Shown in pieces: positions 25,269 through 32,981 of a DNA stretch of 61,197 nucleotides. Under the pieces are notes generated by a model, which saw only the letters and a program-made list of their open reading frames with translations, was not told the origin of the DNA and searched no databases. Positions within the stretch are counted from its first letter, which is position 1, and each line of letters starts with the position of its first letter. The stretch covers positions 1-61,197 of the forward strand of contig CAZOHG010000017.1 of NCBI GenBank assembly GCA_964579725.1, read 5' to 3'. Source of the stretch: CAZOHG01 sp964579725 (GTDB taxonomy: Bacteria > Zhuqueibacterota > JdFR-76 > BMS3Abin05). The translations under genes were made by a program, and so were the position numbers.

Positions 25269-25321
25269 AAAAAAAAATCCGTCAAAATCACGGCTCAAAA
25301 GGGCTTTCTCTGTTTGAGCCG
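25269..25321 (-). terminator. Terminator candidate of the permease operon
   Basis: CGGCTCAAA/TTTGAGCCG stem (25291-25299 with 25313-25321) just after the permease stop codon on the minus strand. Nine T follow, but only after a 13-nt gap (25269-25277). Confidence 0.45.
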
Positions 25322-25325
25322 GGTG

Positions 25326-26660
25326 TTAGAGCCTTGCAGGACGGCGCTTTTTTCGCCTTTTAAACACCCAGTAAATAGGGAAACCCGTTGCCATGAGGGC
25401 AAGTGTGGACAATATGCCTGCCGCAGGGTAGGCCAAAAAGGTGCCGTAGCCGAGAGCAAGCTGGGTGGCCACGGACAAAAGAGCCATTAGTGCCCAGGCT
25501 GGTGACCGAAAAGTCGGGTGGTAATCCTCGCGCTTGCGCAACAAGAAAATCGTTCCGTAAATAAGTGCGTTTTGCAGTACGTAAGAAATGGTAAAATAGC
25601 CCAGAAGGTTGTTTAAATCGCCGAAGAAAAGTAATCCAACGGCCACTGCCGATTGAAGCAAGATGGAGTAGTCTGGTGTTTGAAAACGTGGGTGCACGTG
25701 GGCAAAAATTCGGAAGAACAAGCCGTCGCGCGCCATGGCGTATTCAATTCGGGGCTGCACCATAATACAAGCATTGGTGGCACCCACCATTGAAATGAAA
25801 GCGGAAACAGCCAAAAAGCCTGCCGCAGCGGTAGCCATCCACGGCAAAAATTGGAACGGATTGGCAAATCCCCCCGAAAAAGCAATCAGTTTATTCTGCG
25901 GCACCAGTACGGCCGTAGCCAAAGCGATGAGTGTGTACATTGCTGTAATTAAAAGAACCGAGCCAATGAGTGCTTTAGGCAGGGTTTTGTGGGGATTTTT
26001 TATTTCGCCTGCCATGTACAGCACGTTTCCAAATCCGGCGTACGACCATACCGTTGCCGCCACACCGGCGCCCAAGAGGGGCCCAATGCTGGATGCATGG
26101 TTCGCGTGCGGCGTCCAGAAAAGATTTTGCGGGTGGAATAGAGCTAATCCGGCAAAAATCAAGAGGAATAGCGGGGTGATTTTAAGAAGCGTTAGCACAA
26201 TTTGCAGGTTGCCGCCGCTTTTTACATCTCGGTAATGAATGGCTGTCAGGGAAACAATTAGAGCGATGGCCAGAGCACGGGCAACGGCCGGCTGGTGAAA
26301 GACGGGTGAAAATAGCGCCAGAGCGGACGCGGCACTTAGCGAAATAATGGAGATGGAGGGTGCGTCGGACGTCCAAAAAATCGTCCAGACGTAGAGAAAG
26401 GCCAGAAAATCGCTTCCGGCTTTTTTCAAATAGAGGTAACCGAAACCCTCCTCCGGGTAAGCGCTTCCCATTTCGGCCAGAATAAAAATCTGTGGAAACC
26501 AGATGAGTCCCCCCAAAAACCAGGCCAGCACGGCCAAAAGAGGCGAAGCCGTCACTTTGGCAACAATCGGCAAATTAATAAAAACGCCGGAACCAATGAC
26601 CGTTCCCACAATAATGGCCAGCGTGTGGGAAAGAGTCAACTTGCGTTTCAATTCCGGCAT
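25326..26660 (-). CDS. APC-superfamily amino-acid permease
   Basis: 444-residue inner-membrane transporter with 12 hydrophobic segments. The first segment has the APC signature 'TVIGSGVFINLPIVAKVTASPLLA' (glycine-rich unwound TM1), and 'ATVWSYAGFGNVLYMAGEIKNPHKTLPKALIGSVLL' is the conserved TM6-7 region. 'MVGATNACIMVQPRIEYAMARDGLFF' is the usual TM8 loop. It takes up or exchanges amino acids; the specific substrate is unknown. It is the last gene of a five-gene minus-strand run, 12 nt after the AlkD-like gene. Confidence 0.9.
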   Translation of the reverse strand: MPELKRKLTLSHTLAIIVGTVIGSGVFINLPIVAKVTASPLLAVLAWFLGGLIWFPQIFILAEMGSAYPEEGFGYLYLKKAGSDFLAFLYVWTIFWTSDAPSISIISLSAASALALFSPVFHQPAVARALAIALIVSLTAIHYRDVKSGGNLQIVLTLLKITPLFLLIFAGLALFHPQNLFWTPHANHASSIGPLLGAGVAATVWSYAGFGNVLYMAGEIKNPHKTLPKALIGSVLLITAMYTLIALATAVLVPQNKLIAFSGGFANPFQFLPWMATAAAGFLAVSAFISMVGATNACIMVQPRIEYAMARDGLFFRIFAHVHPRFQTPDYSILLQSAVAVGLLFFGDLNNLLGYFTISYVLQNALIYGTIFLLRKREDYHPTFRSPAWALMALLSVATQLALGYGTFLAYPAAGILSTLALMATGFPIYWVFKRRKKRRPARL

Positions 26661-26672
26661 AAACGTTTTTCC

Positions 26673-27368
26673 TTAAATCAGGCCACTGAGACTTCTTCGG
26701 ACCACTTTCGAAAGGTCGGCTTTGTGTTCTGACACGAACGTGCGGACGGCTTCGGGGTTGTCCCTGGCCGCGTATTTGAGCAGACGGGCCACCCCCTTTT
26801 GAACCACGGTACTGGGATCACCCAACAATTGCGCCGCAAGCTCCAGAGCCTTGTCGATTTCGACAACGAGGTGTGCCCCGTCCTGAGCCTTCGGCTGAAA
26901 CAATGAAACGGCAGCCAAACGTCGTCGCCAGGGGTCGGAACTTTCCACCCAATGTGCCACTCTTTCCAATTTTCGGGGGAATGCCTTCACGATTCGAGCC
27001 AGTTCCCGTCCCAACGCGTCTGTTAACGTGACGTCGTCCAAATCGTCAGCCCAACGGCTCAAATAATCGAATAGACCCGCGTCATATTCAGATTGGTAAT
27101 GGCTCAAAATCGCAAGCGATAGTCTTTTTTCTTCCCACACCTCTGAGTTCCACAATTCCTTCAGAAAAGGGTAGACCTGATCCAGACGAAAACGGTGCCC
27201 GGCGCTTGTGTAAAAATCGGAGGCAAGCTGTTTGAGGAGACGCGAATCGACCCCCAAAACGCGAAAAGAGGTTCGCAGCAAGCGCCGGGAGCGCTCGGCC
27301 TGAACAGGATCACTGTAACTGAGCAGCGAAACACGAGTACTGTCAAAAAGTTCCGAAAGTCGGGACAT
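26673..27368 (-). CDS. AlkD-like DNA alkylation repair (HEAT-like) protein
   Basis: 231 residues, all helical. Pattern of the DNA alkylation repair enzyme family: 'FLKELWNSEVWEEKRLSLAILSHY' in the middle, 'WVESSDPWRRRLAAVSLF' (the conserved Arg pair), and 'LLGDPSTVVQKGVARLLKYAARDNPEAVRTFV' at the C-terminus. AlkD glycosylases remove bulky alkyl bases. The segment that normally reads xDNWDLVD is here 'ADDLDDVTLTD', lacking the Trp, so catalytic ability is in doubt. It starts 6 nt from the AlaX-like gene, so the two are an operon pair. Confidence 0.75.
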   Translation of the reverse strand: MSRLSELFDSTRVSLLSYSDPVQAERSRRLLRTSFRVLGVDSRLLKQLASDFYTSAGHRFRLDQVYPFLKELWNSEVWEEKRLSLAILSHYQSEYDAGLFDYLSRWADDLDDVTLTDALGRELARIVKAFPRKLERVAHWVESSDPWRRRLAAVSLFQPKAQDGAHLVVEIDKALELAAQLLGDPSTVVQKGVARLLKYAARDNPEAVRTFVSEHKADLSKVVRRSLSGLI

Positions 27369-27373
27369 GGGGT

Positions 27374-28561
27374 TTATTCCTTTGATTTCATTTTAATGTC
27401 AATAAGTTGCGCCACCTGGTCTAAATTCCGGTCACCTATTACCTCTACCCACGTGGGCCGTCCGCCGCCCTTAACGGGTGACACTGTTCGGAGGTCTTCC
27501 AACCAGGTGCGTAGGTTGATTTTTGATTTTTCGGGAGCCGCCAAAATCAGCCGCCAGTTTTTCTCTCCTTCAGAAAAAAGGGCGGTGAGTAGCTTGGCCT
27601 CCCGGGTCAATTTCTGAGCGACCGTTTTGACATCTGCAAAATCCTCATTTTCGAATCGAAAAACAACGAAATCCCGTTTCCGGTTGTAGGCCTCCTTTTT
27701 CAGTCGCTCGGTTTGCTGTTCCACCCAAAAATCCTTCAGTGCCTGCAACCGTTTTTTCTGTGATTTGATTTCATCCTTTAAATCCCGGACGCGTTCAAGG
27801 AGCTCATTTTCACCGGCGGTGAGTTCCCGATTGAGGCGGCGGACCAACTGCCAGAGCCGGGTATAAGACCTAACGGCTCGCCCGCCGGCTAAAAAATAGA
27901 GACGAAGATTTCCTCGAAGTTTTTCCCAACGTAATATTTTAACCAGTTGCACTTCCGCAGTTTGGCGCACATGGGTACCGCCGCAGGGGTCCAAATCGAA
28001 ATCTCGAATTTCCACTAACCGGATTTTTTCACGAGCGGCAGGCTGTTTTCGAAGTTCCAAACCTTCCAATTCGTCGGCTCCCACCCAAAACGCTCGCACC
28101 GGGCGATTTTCAGCAATTACCTGGTTTGCCTGCTCTTCCACTTTTCGGACGGTTTCTTCCGAAATGGTGTTTAGGGAAACGTCAATGGTGGCGATTTCTT
28201 CGCCCAGGTGAGAAGACAAGGTGTCCACCTGAAGGACCCGGCGGAAAGCCCCCGCCAACAGGTGAAAACCCGTGTGCTGCTGCATGAAATCGAACCGCCG
28301 CGCCCAATCGATTTTTCCAACGACCGGCCCACAGGTAATCGGTCGGTCCACCACGTGCCAAACTTCCCCCTTGCGTTCAAAAACGTCCACAACCGGTACA
28401 TTGTTCAAAAATCCCGTGTCGTGCCTTTGTCCGCCCGAGGTGGGGTAAAAAGCGGTGCGATTGAGACGGATTAGAATCCGTTCGTCCTCAGACTGGGTTT
28501 CCACACATTCAGCTTCAAATTGCGTTAAATAGCTGTTGTCGTAGTACAGGCGCTCTGTCAT
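27374..28561 (-). CDS. alaX: Alanyl-tRNA editing protein (long AlaX type)
   Basis: 395 residues. The N-terminal beta-barrel and editing domain have 'TAFYPTSGGQRHDTG' (about 31-45), the metal-binding 'QQHTGFHLLAGAF' and 'DPCGGTHVRQTAEVQ', as in the editing half of alanyl-tRNA synthetase. A coiled coil follows ('LNRELTAGENELLERVRDLKDEIKSQKKRLQALK' region), then a DHHA1-like C-terminal domain ('SPVKGGGRPTWVEVIGDR'). It hydrolyses mis-charged Ser- or Gly-tRNA(Ala). The lack of the aminoacylation domain distinguishes it from alaS. It is separated from the BNR gene by 6 nt. Confidence 0.88.
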   Translation of the reverse strand: MTERLYYDNSYLTQFEAECVETQSEDERILIRLNRTAFYPTSGGQRHDTGFLNNVPVVDVFERKGEVWHVVDRPITCGPVVGKIDWARRFDFMQQHTGFHLLAGAFRRVLQVDTLSSHLGEEIATIDVSLNTISEETVRKVEEQANQVIAENRPVRAFWVGADELEGLELRKQPAAREKIRLVEIRDFDLDPCGGTHVRQTAEVQLVKILRWEKLRGNLRLYFLAGGRAVRSYTRLWQLVRRLNRELTAGENELLERVRDLKDEIKSQKKRLQALKDFWVEQQTERLKKEAYNRKRDFVVFRFENEDFADVKTVAQKLTREAKLLTALFSEGEKNWRLILAAPEKSKINLRTWLEDLRTVSPVKGGGRPTWVEVIGDRNLDQVAQLIDIKMKSKE

Positions 28562-28567
28562 TGGTCA

Positions 28568-29614
28568 CTACCAGATTTGAATATCCCACACCTCGGCGTT
28601 GGGCAGTCCGGCAAATTGCCAGGTGTTGCCTCCGTTCCGGCTTCTGAAGATTCCGCCGCCAGCCGTTCCGGCAAAAATTAAATTGGGTCTGCCAGGGAAA
28701 ACAGCCAACGCGTGTACGGTTTTGTTAGTCAGCCCCCGACTCCTTTGCCGCCAATGTTTTCCAAAATCGGTGCTTTTGTACACACCGAATTCAAAGGTTC
28801 CCGCGTACACCGTTCCCTTGGTAGTGGGGTCCGGCGTCACTACGTACACCGATTTGTGCCCCAATTTTCCGCCGGCTGCCCTCCACGATTTGCCACCGTC
28901 GAAACTTCGAAAAATGCCAAAGTCGTCCGTTCCCGCGTAAAAAAGAGCGGCTTGAAAGGGATCCTGTTTCAGGTCCAGAACAGGCTTTCCCTTTAGCCCG
29001 CGGGGAGTCCAGCTCTTGCCTCCGTCTGTCGATTCAAAAATGCCCGATTCACTCCCCAACAAAAGGTGGTCGGGATTGGTTCGATCCATCGCAAGAGCCG
29101 AGACAAATTGGTTGTCGATGGTTTGAAGCCCCGAGTTGGAGAGTTGCCAGGTCTGTCCGCCATCTTCGGAACGGAATATTCCGTAAGGTGTTCCGATGAC
29201 AATTTTGCGAGGATTTCGGGGATTAACCAGCACCTCCTGAATTTCGGTTTCGTGCCAATCGGTTAAGATTCGCCAGTGTTGGCCGCCGTCCTCTGTGCGG
29301 AACACCCCGTTCCCGCTGGCGAGGAAAAAAGTTTTGCCGATTTGTTTTGGGTGCATGGCAAATCCGAAACAGCGGATGTTTTCCCACCCCATGTGGTGGA
29401 ACGTGGCTCCCGTGTCGGCACTGACGAAAAGCCCGGAAGGCGGATTTTTAAATCCCACAATGTAATTTTTGGTGGAAAGGACGCATGCGTAAATTTTAGG
29501 TGAACGGGTTTGGGCTTGTGCCCGTAGAATGGGTGTTGAAAAGAAAAGCCCAAGCAGTAACATGAAAAAAATAAGCTTTTCCCCAATAGGTCGTCGTTGC
29601 TGTTGAGTGTTCAT
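28568..29614 (-). CDS. Secreted BNR/Asp-box beta-propeller protein
   Basis: 348 residues with a signal peptide (about 1-33). At least seven Asp-box repeats are visible, for example 'SADTGATFHHMGW', 'TEDGGQHWRILTD', 'SEDGGQTWQLSNSGL', 'STDGGKSWTPRGL', 'SFDGGKSWRAAGG', 'STDFGKHWRQRSRGL' and 'SRNGGNTWQFAGL'. This is a seven-bladed propeller of the VPS10/photosynthesis-assembly (YCF48-like) class. No catalytic sialidase arginine triad is evident, so a binding or structural role is more likely. Its stop lies 6 nt from the AlaX-like start. Confidence 0.85.
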   Translation of the reverse strand: MNTQQQRRPIGEKLIFFMLLLGLFFSTPILRAQAQTRSPKIYACVLSTKNYIVGFKNPPSGLFVSADTGATFHHMGWENIRCFGFAMHPKQIGKTFFLASGNGVFRTEDGGQHWRILTDWHETEIQEVLVNPRNPRKIVIGTPYGIFRSEDGGQTWQLSNSGLQTIDNQFVSALAMDRTNPDHLLLGSESGIFESTDGGKSWTPRGLKGKPVLDLKQDPFQAALFYAGTDDFGIFRSFDGGKSWRAAGGKLGHKSVYVVTPDPTTKGTVYAGTFEFGVYKSTDFGKHWRQRSRGLTNKTVHALAVFPGRPNLIFAGTAGGGIFRSRNGGNTWQFAGLPNAEVWDIQIW

Positions 29615-29709
29615 AAAACCCTCGCGTTTGTGAAAGTGAACCGCAATTGAGATGTCCGTCTACACGGAACAAACGCCTGTCAAAGTTCTTGGTTTGACCG
29701 GGTAGAAAA

Positions 29710-31236
29710 TTACAATCGAACCAATTCGGCAAACCGGTCTTTCAGGGCCGGGTACAAGGTCCGGAAAAATCGGTAGCGCTTTTCGTACTCTGCCGCGCGT
29801 TCGGTGTTGGGAAGAACACGATCGACTACTTGAACGCCGACACGACAAGCCTTTTCCACCGATTCGAAGGCTCCCGTACCTACTGCCGCCAAGAGCGCCG
29901 CTCCGAAAGCCGGGCCTTCCTCCACATTAAGAACGGCGATTTCCTCGTCGAAAATATCCGAGAGAAGCTGTCGCCAAAAGGGACTCTTACCGCCGCCGCC
30001 CGAAACGCGTATTTCTCGAATGGGAATGTTCAACGCCCGAATGATTTCCAACGAATCGCGCAAACCGAAGGTAATTCCCTCCAAAACCGCCCGAACGAGG
30101 TGCTCTTTTCGATGACGAAGCGACAGTCCCAAAAAGGCCCCGCGGGCATTGGGGTCGGCGTGAGGGGTGCGCTCGCCGGAGAGGTAGGGGAGAAAAAACA
30201 GATTTTCAGCCCCTACGGGAACACCGGCAGCCATTTCGGTGAGAATATCGTACACATCTCGATTTTCCGTCCGCGCCCGCAATTGTTCTTCCTTGGCCAG
30301 TGCATTTCGAAACCATTGGAACGAACCGCCCGCCGCCAACATGACGCCCATGACGTGCCAGGCTCCGGGTACTGCGTGACAAAAGGTGTGCAGCCGTCCC
30401 TCAGCGTCCAGTGAGGGGGCCCGACTGGGAGCAAACACAACCCCTGAGGTTCCCAGAGCCACAGAAAGAATGCCTGGCTCTACTGCGCCGGTACCCACGG
30501 CGCCTGCCGCCTGGTCGCCACCGCCTCCCACTACGGGAATTCCGGACGGAAGCCCCATTTGTTTAGCAGCGTCTGTAGTGAGATGCCCGGTCACCTCGGG
30601 AGATTCAAACACAGGGGGAAGCCATTCCTCCCGGATTTCGAGGGCGGTCAGCATTTCTTTTGACCAGCGGCGTTGGGTAACATTAAGCAAAAGAGTGCCC
30701 GAAGCGTCCGAGACCTCCGTAGCAAAGGCGCCGGTCAAACGCAAGAGAACGTAATCTTTTGGCAAAAGAATGTGGTGCACCCGTGCGAAGTTTTCGGGTT
30801 CATGATTTCGCAGCCAGAGGATTTTGGGAGCCGTAAAACCGGTCAACGCCGGATTTGCCACCCATTGCAGGAGCTTTTTCCTTCCGCCCACGCGGCGTTC
30901 GATTTCCCGACATTCGGCAGCGGTACGCTGGTCATTCCAGAGAATGGCGGGACGAATGACGGTGTTGTTTTTGTCCAAAAAAACCGACCCGTGCATTTGC
31001 CCCGAGAGCCCGATGCCCCGCACGGCGTCGGCGGGAATCCCGGCCTCTGAAACAATGGTACGAACTCCCTGAACCGCTGCCCGCCACCACTGTTCCGGGT
31101 CCTGTTCCGTCCAGCCGGGCTGCGGGGTCAGCAAAGGATAGATTGCCGTGGCTTGCGCCAAAATCTTGCCCTCTGAATCCACGAGAAGCGATTTCGTCCC
31201 CGACGTTCCAACGTCAATTCCGATAAAAAAATCCAT
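29710..31236 (-). CDS. xylB: Xylulokinase (FGGY family)
   Basis: 508 residues. The N-terminal ATPase lobe has 'FIGIDVGTSGTKSLLVDSEG' and 'IGLSGQMHGSVFLDKNNTVIRPAILWNDQRT', the GQMHG/WND pattern of xylulokinases. The C-terminal lobe has 'GGGGDQAAGAVGTGAVEPG', 'YLSGERTPHADPNARGAFLGL' and 'IRVSGGGGKSPFWRQLLSDI'. It phosphorylates D-xylulose to xylulose-5-phosphate. No isomerase is nearby. The start at 31236 follows GAGGA at 9 nt; the longer frame to 31299 would enter the region just after the -10 box. A 95-nt gap precedes the BNR gene. Confidence 0.88.
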   Translation of the reverse strand: MDFFIGIDVGTSGTKSLLVDSEGKILAQATAIYPLLTPQPGWTEQDPEQWWRAAVQGVRTIVSEAGIPADAVRGIGLSGQMHGSVFLDKNNTVIRPAILWNDQRTAAECREIERRVGGRKKLLQWVANPALTGFTAPKILWLRNHEPENFARVHHILLPKDYVLLRLTGAFATEVSDASGTLLLNVTQRRWSKEMLTALEIREEWLPPVFESPEVTGHLTTDAAKQMGLPSGIPVVGGGGDQAAGAVGTGAVEPGILSVALGTSGVVFAPSRAPSLDAEGRLHTFCHAVPGAWHVMGVMLAAGGSFQWFRNALAKEEQLRARTENRDVYDILTEMAAGVPVGAENLFFLPYLSGERTPHADPNARGAFLGLSLRHRKEHLVRAVLEGITFGLRDSLEIIRALNIPIREIRVSGGGGKSPFWRQLLSDIFDEEIAVLNVEEGPAFGAALLAAVGTGAFESVEKACRVGVQVVDRVLPNTERAAEYEKRYRFFRTLYPALKDRFAELVRL

Positions 31237-31309
31237 GTGTTTCAGTCCTCTGAGAAATGAAATCATCGCTAAAAAAGGACACAGCAAATTTTTCGTCACA
31301 GACGCTTAC

Positions 31310-31338
31310 AAAATAAAAAAAGCACCCGTCAGTTGCAA
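31310..31338 (-). promoter_or_regulatory. Promoter of xylB
   Basis: Minus strand TTGCAA (31333-31338), 17-nt spacer, TATTTT (31310-31315). The surrounding 31237-31474 holds no gene. Confidence 0.6.
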
Positions 31339-31474
31339 GCGCTTTGTTCTGCAAGAAGGTTTTGAATTAGTCTCCCCGGTGTAAATGGTGGCAATTTGGG
31401 AGAAAAAGGGCACGCCCGAAATTTCAACGGGCGAAACCCGCGCTTTCCGTCATTCCTTTTTGGACGAAAAAACG

Positions 31475-32083
31475 TTAGTCCGATTGAATCAGCTTCAACT
31501 GAATGAGGGTGAATTTAACCGCCTGAAAAACAAAGAGGTAAAGAATGACCAGGAGCGACCATCCCACCAATAGCCACTTGATTGTAGCAGCCGTTGAAGC
31601 AACAAAAACAAGGTGCGCAGAGAGAGCCGGAAACTGGTGGAGCAAAATTAAGTGAAGGGTGTTTTCGACGTAATCCAAAAAGGCGGCAAAAAAGGGGAGC
31701 AGAATGAGAACAAATAGGGTGCGGGGCCCGAACATTTTCCATTTGCGGGAAAAATACGCCAAACAACTGGCCAAAAAGGTAGCGTAAAAAAGCGGGTAAA
31801 TGTAATCGACCCACATGGTGCGAGCAATGAGCGCCGCGCCTTCCCTGCCCCAAAGCTGAATAATGGTGCGCGCCGTTTGCGGCGTAAAGGCAAATTGAAG
31901 TCCTAAAATCCCGTTTGCCCCTCCGCCCGTGGCCTCCGTGTCAATGTGCGAAAGCAGGGACATGAGAGCAAAAACGCCGAGTCCGGTTAGCCCCAAAACC
32001 CAGGGGTTTTCCAGGAAGGCCCAAAATCGATTCTTCCTGTTTGGCAATTTGTTCGGGAGTCTAAGGTTCATCTTGAGGGTCAA
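31475..32083 (-). CDS. Polytopic membrane protein, unknown function
   Basis: 202 residues with four or five hydrophobic segments ('WVLGLTGLGVFALMSLL', 'YIYPLFYATFLASCLAYF', 'TLFVLILLPFFAAFLDYVENTLHLILL', 'WLLVGWSLLVILYLFVF'). The periplasmic side has Gly-rich 'DTEATGGGANGILGLQFAFTP'. No family recognised. It overlaps the MBL hydrolase gene by 23 bp, so they are coupled and may work together. Start may also be the Met four codons in (32071). Confidence 0.7.
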   Translation of the reverse strand: MTLKMNLRLPNKLPNRKNRFWAFLENPWVLGLTGLGVFALMSLLSHIDTEATGGGANGILGLQFAFTPQTARTIIQLWGREGAALIARTMWVDYIYPLFYATFLASCLAYFSRKWKMFGPRTLFVLILLPFFAAFLDYVENTLHLILLHQFPALSAHLVFVASTAATIKWLLVGWSLLVILYLFVFQAVKFTLIQLKLIQSD

Positions 32084-32963
32084 ATTCCGGGTTTTCCTCT
32101 TCGCGCAGGTGGGCTCGGATTGTCAACAAACCGCTAAATTCAAGTGACTTTCCCATGCCTTCGTGCACAGCCAGCGCCACATCCCAGAGGGGGGCGTTTT
32201 CCCCCAATTGCTGTTTTACCGTAGCGATTCGGTAATCGATTTCCCAGACGGCCGCTTCGGATTGATTGAGGAAATCCTCCGCTTCTGTTCCGGAGAGGGG
32301 AGGAAAATGTCCCGATAAAAGCCAACGCGGCTTGAGCTCCCGAATGCGCTGGAGACTGTCCAAATAGGCCTGTCGGTGATCATATTGCTGGAAATGGGGG
32401 CCGATTCCGCGCCGCTGAAGGGCGTCTCCCACGATTAAAACCTCTTCTTTGGGGAAGAAAACGCCGAGACAATCATTCTGGTGGCCGGGGAGGGGAATCA
32501 ACTGAATGTCCTCAAAACCGGGACGCTCAAACGGACGGTGGAAATCCGCCGGTGTGTCTACAGACGCAGGGACACCGAGTCCGTCAAAAAAGGCCTTTTT
32601 GAAAGCATCCGACACCGGCCAGTAATCTCCAAATTGGTCGTACACATCTTCCAGCAAACGGCCGTGGTTTTCGATTCGGGGGATGCCCTCGGGGTGCGCA
32701 AAGATTTCACAGCCACATTCGGCTTTCAAAATTCCGTTGGAGCCGATGTGGTTGGGATGGCTATGTGTGTTAATCAAATAGCGAAGCCGATTCGTTGCCA
32801 GTCCCAATTCAGCGAGAAGAGCCAAGACGGCCGAGGCGGTTTCCTTCCGTCCGGAATCAATCAAAAGGGCGCAATCCCCCCGAAGGGCCAGGTAGGCGTT
32901 GACAAATCCATCTTCAAGGGGCGTTCGGATTTCAAAAAATCCGGGAAGAATCTCTTGTTTCAC
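32061..32963 (-). CDS. MBL-fold metallo-hydrolase
   Basis: 300 residues of the metallo-beta-lactamase fold. The metal motif reads H67-S-H69-P-N71-H72 ('NTHSHPNHIG'): the Asp of the usual HxHxDH is replaced by Asn. Other ligands are normal: 'PLPGHQNDCLGVFF' and 'VLIVGDALQ', ending with 'LLSGHFPPLSG'. The C-terminal helical part (about 220-290) resembles LACTB2-like proteins. Loss of the Asp would alter or abolish the second metal site. It lies 18 nt downstream of typA and is the second gene of that operon. Confidence 0.85.
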   Translation of the reverse strand: MKQEILPGFFEIRTPLEDGFVNAYLALRGDCALLIDSGRKETASAVLALLAELGLATNRLRYLINTHSHPNHIGSNGILKAECGCEIFAHPEGIPRIENHGRLLEDVYDQFGDYWPVSDAFKKAFFDGLGVPASVDTPADFHRPFERPGFEDIQLIPLPGHQNDCLGVFFPKEEVLIVGDALQRRGIGPHFQQYDHRQAYLDSLQRIRELKPRWLLSGHFPPLSGTEAEDFLNQSEAAVWEIDYRIATVKQQLGENAPLWDVALAVHEGMGKSLEFSGLLTIRAHLREEENPEFDPQDEP

Positions 32964-32981
32964 CTAAAAATCTCTCGGAAA

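Larger units (their letters stand above)
24848..25325. other. Non-coding region between subtilase and permease
   Basis: 478 bp between convergent genes. It holds a hairpin with T-runs on both strands at 25037-25060 and a 9-bp inverted repeat at 25291-25321 right after the permease stop. It also has tight palindromes at 25206-25220 (GCGAG-AAAAT-CTCGC) and 25234-25249 (CCCACCC-AC-GGGTGGG). No convincing gene is present. Confidence 0.6.

Noticed and set aside
28568..29614. Calling the BNR propeller a sialidase
   Set aside because: It has Asp-box repeats only; no catalytic Arg/Tyr/Glu arrangement is visible, and it is far from the glycan cluster.
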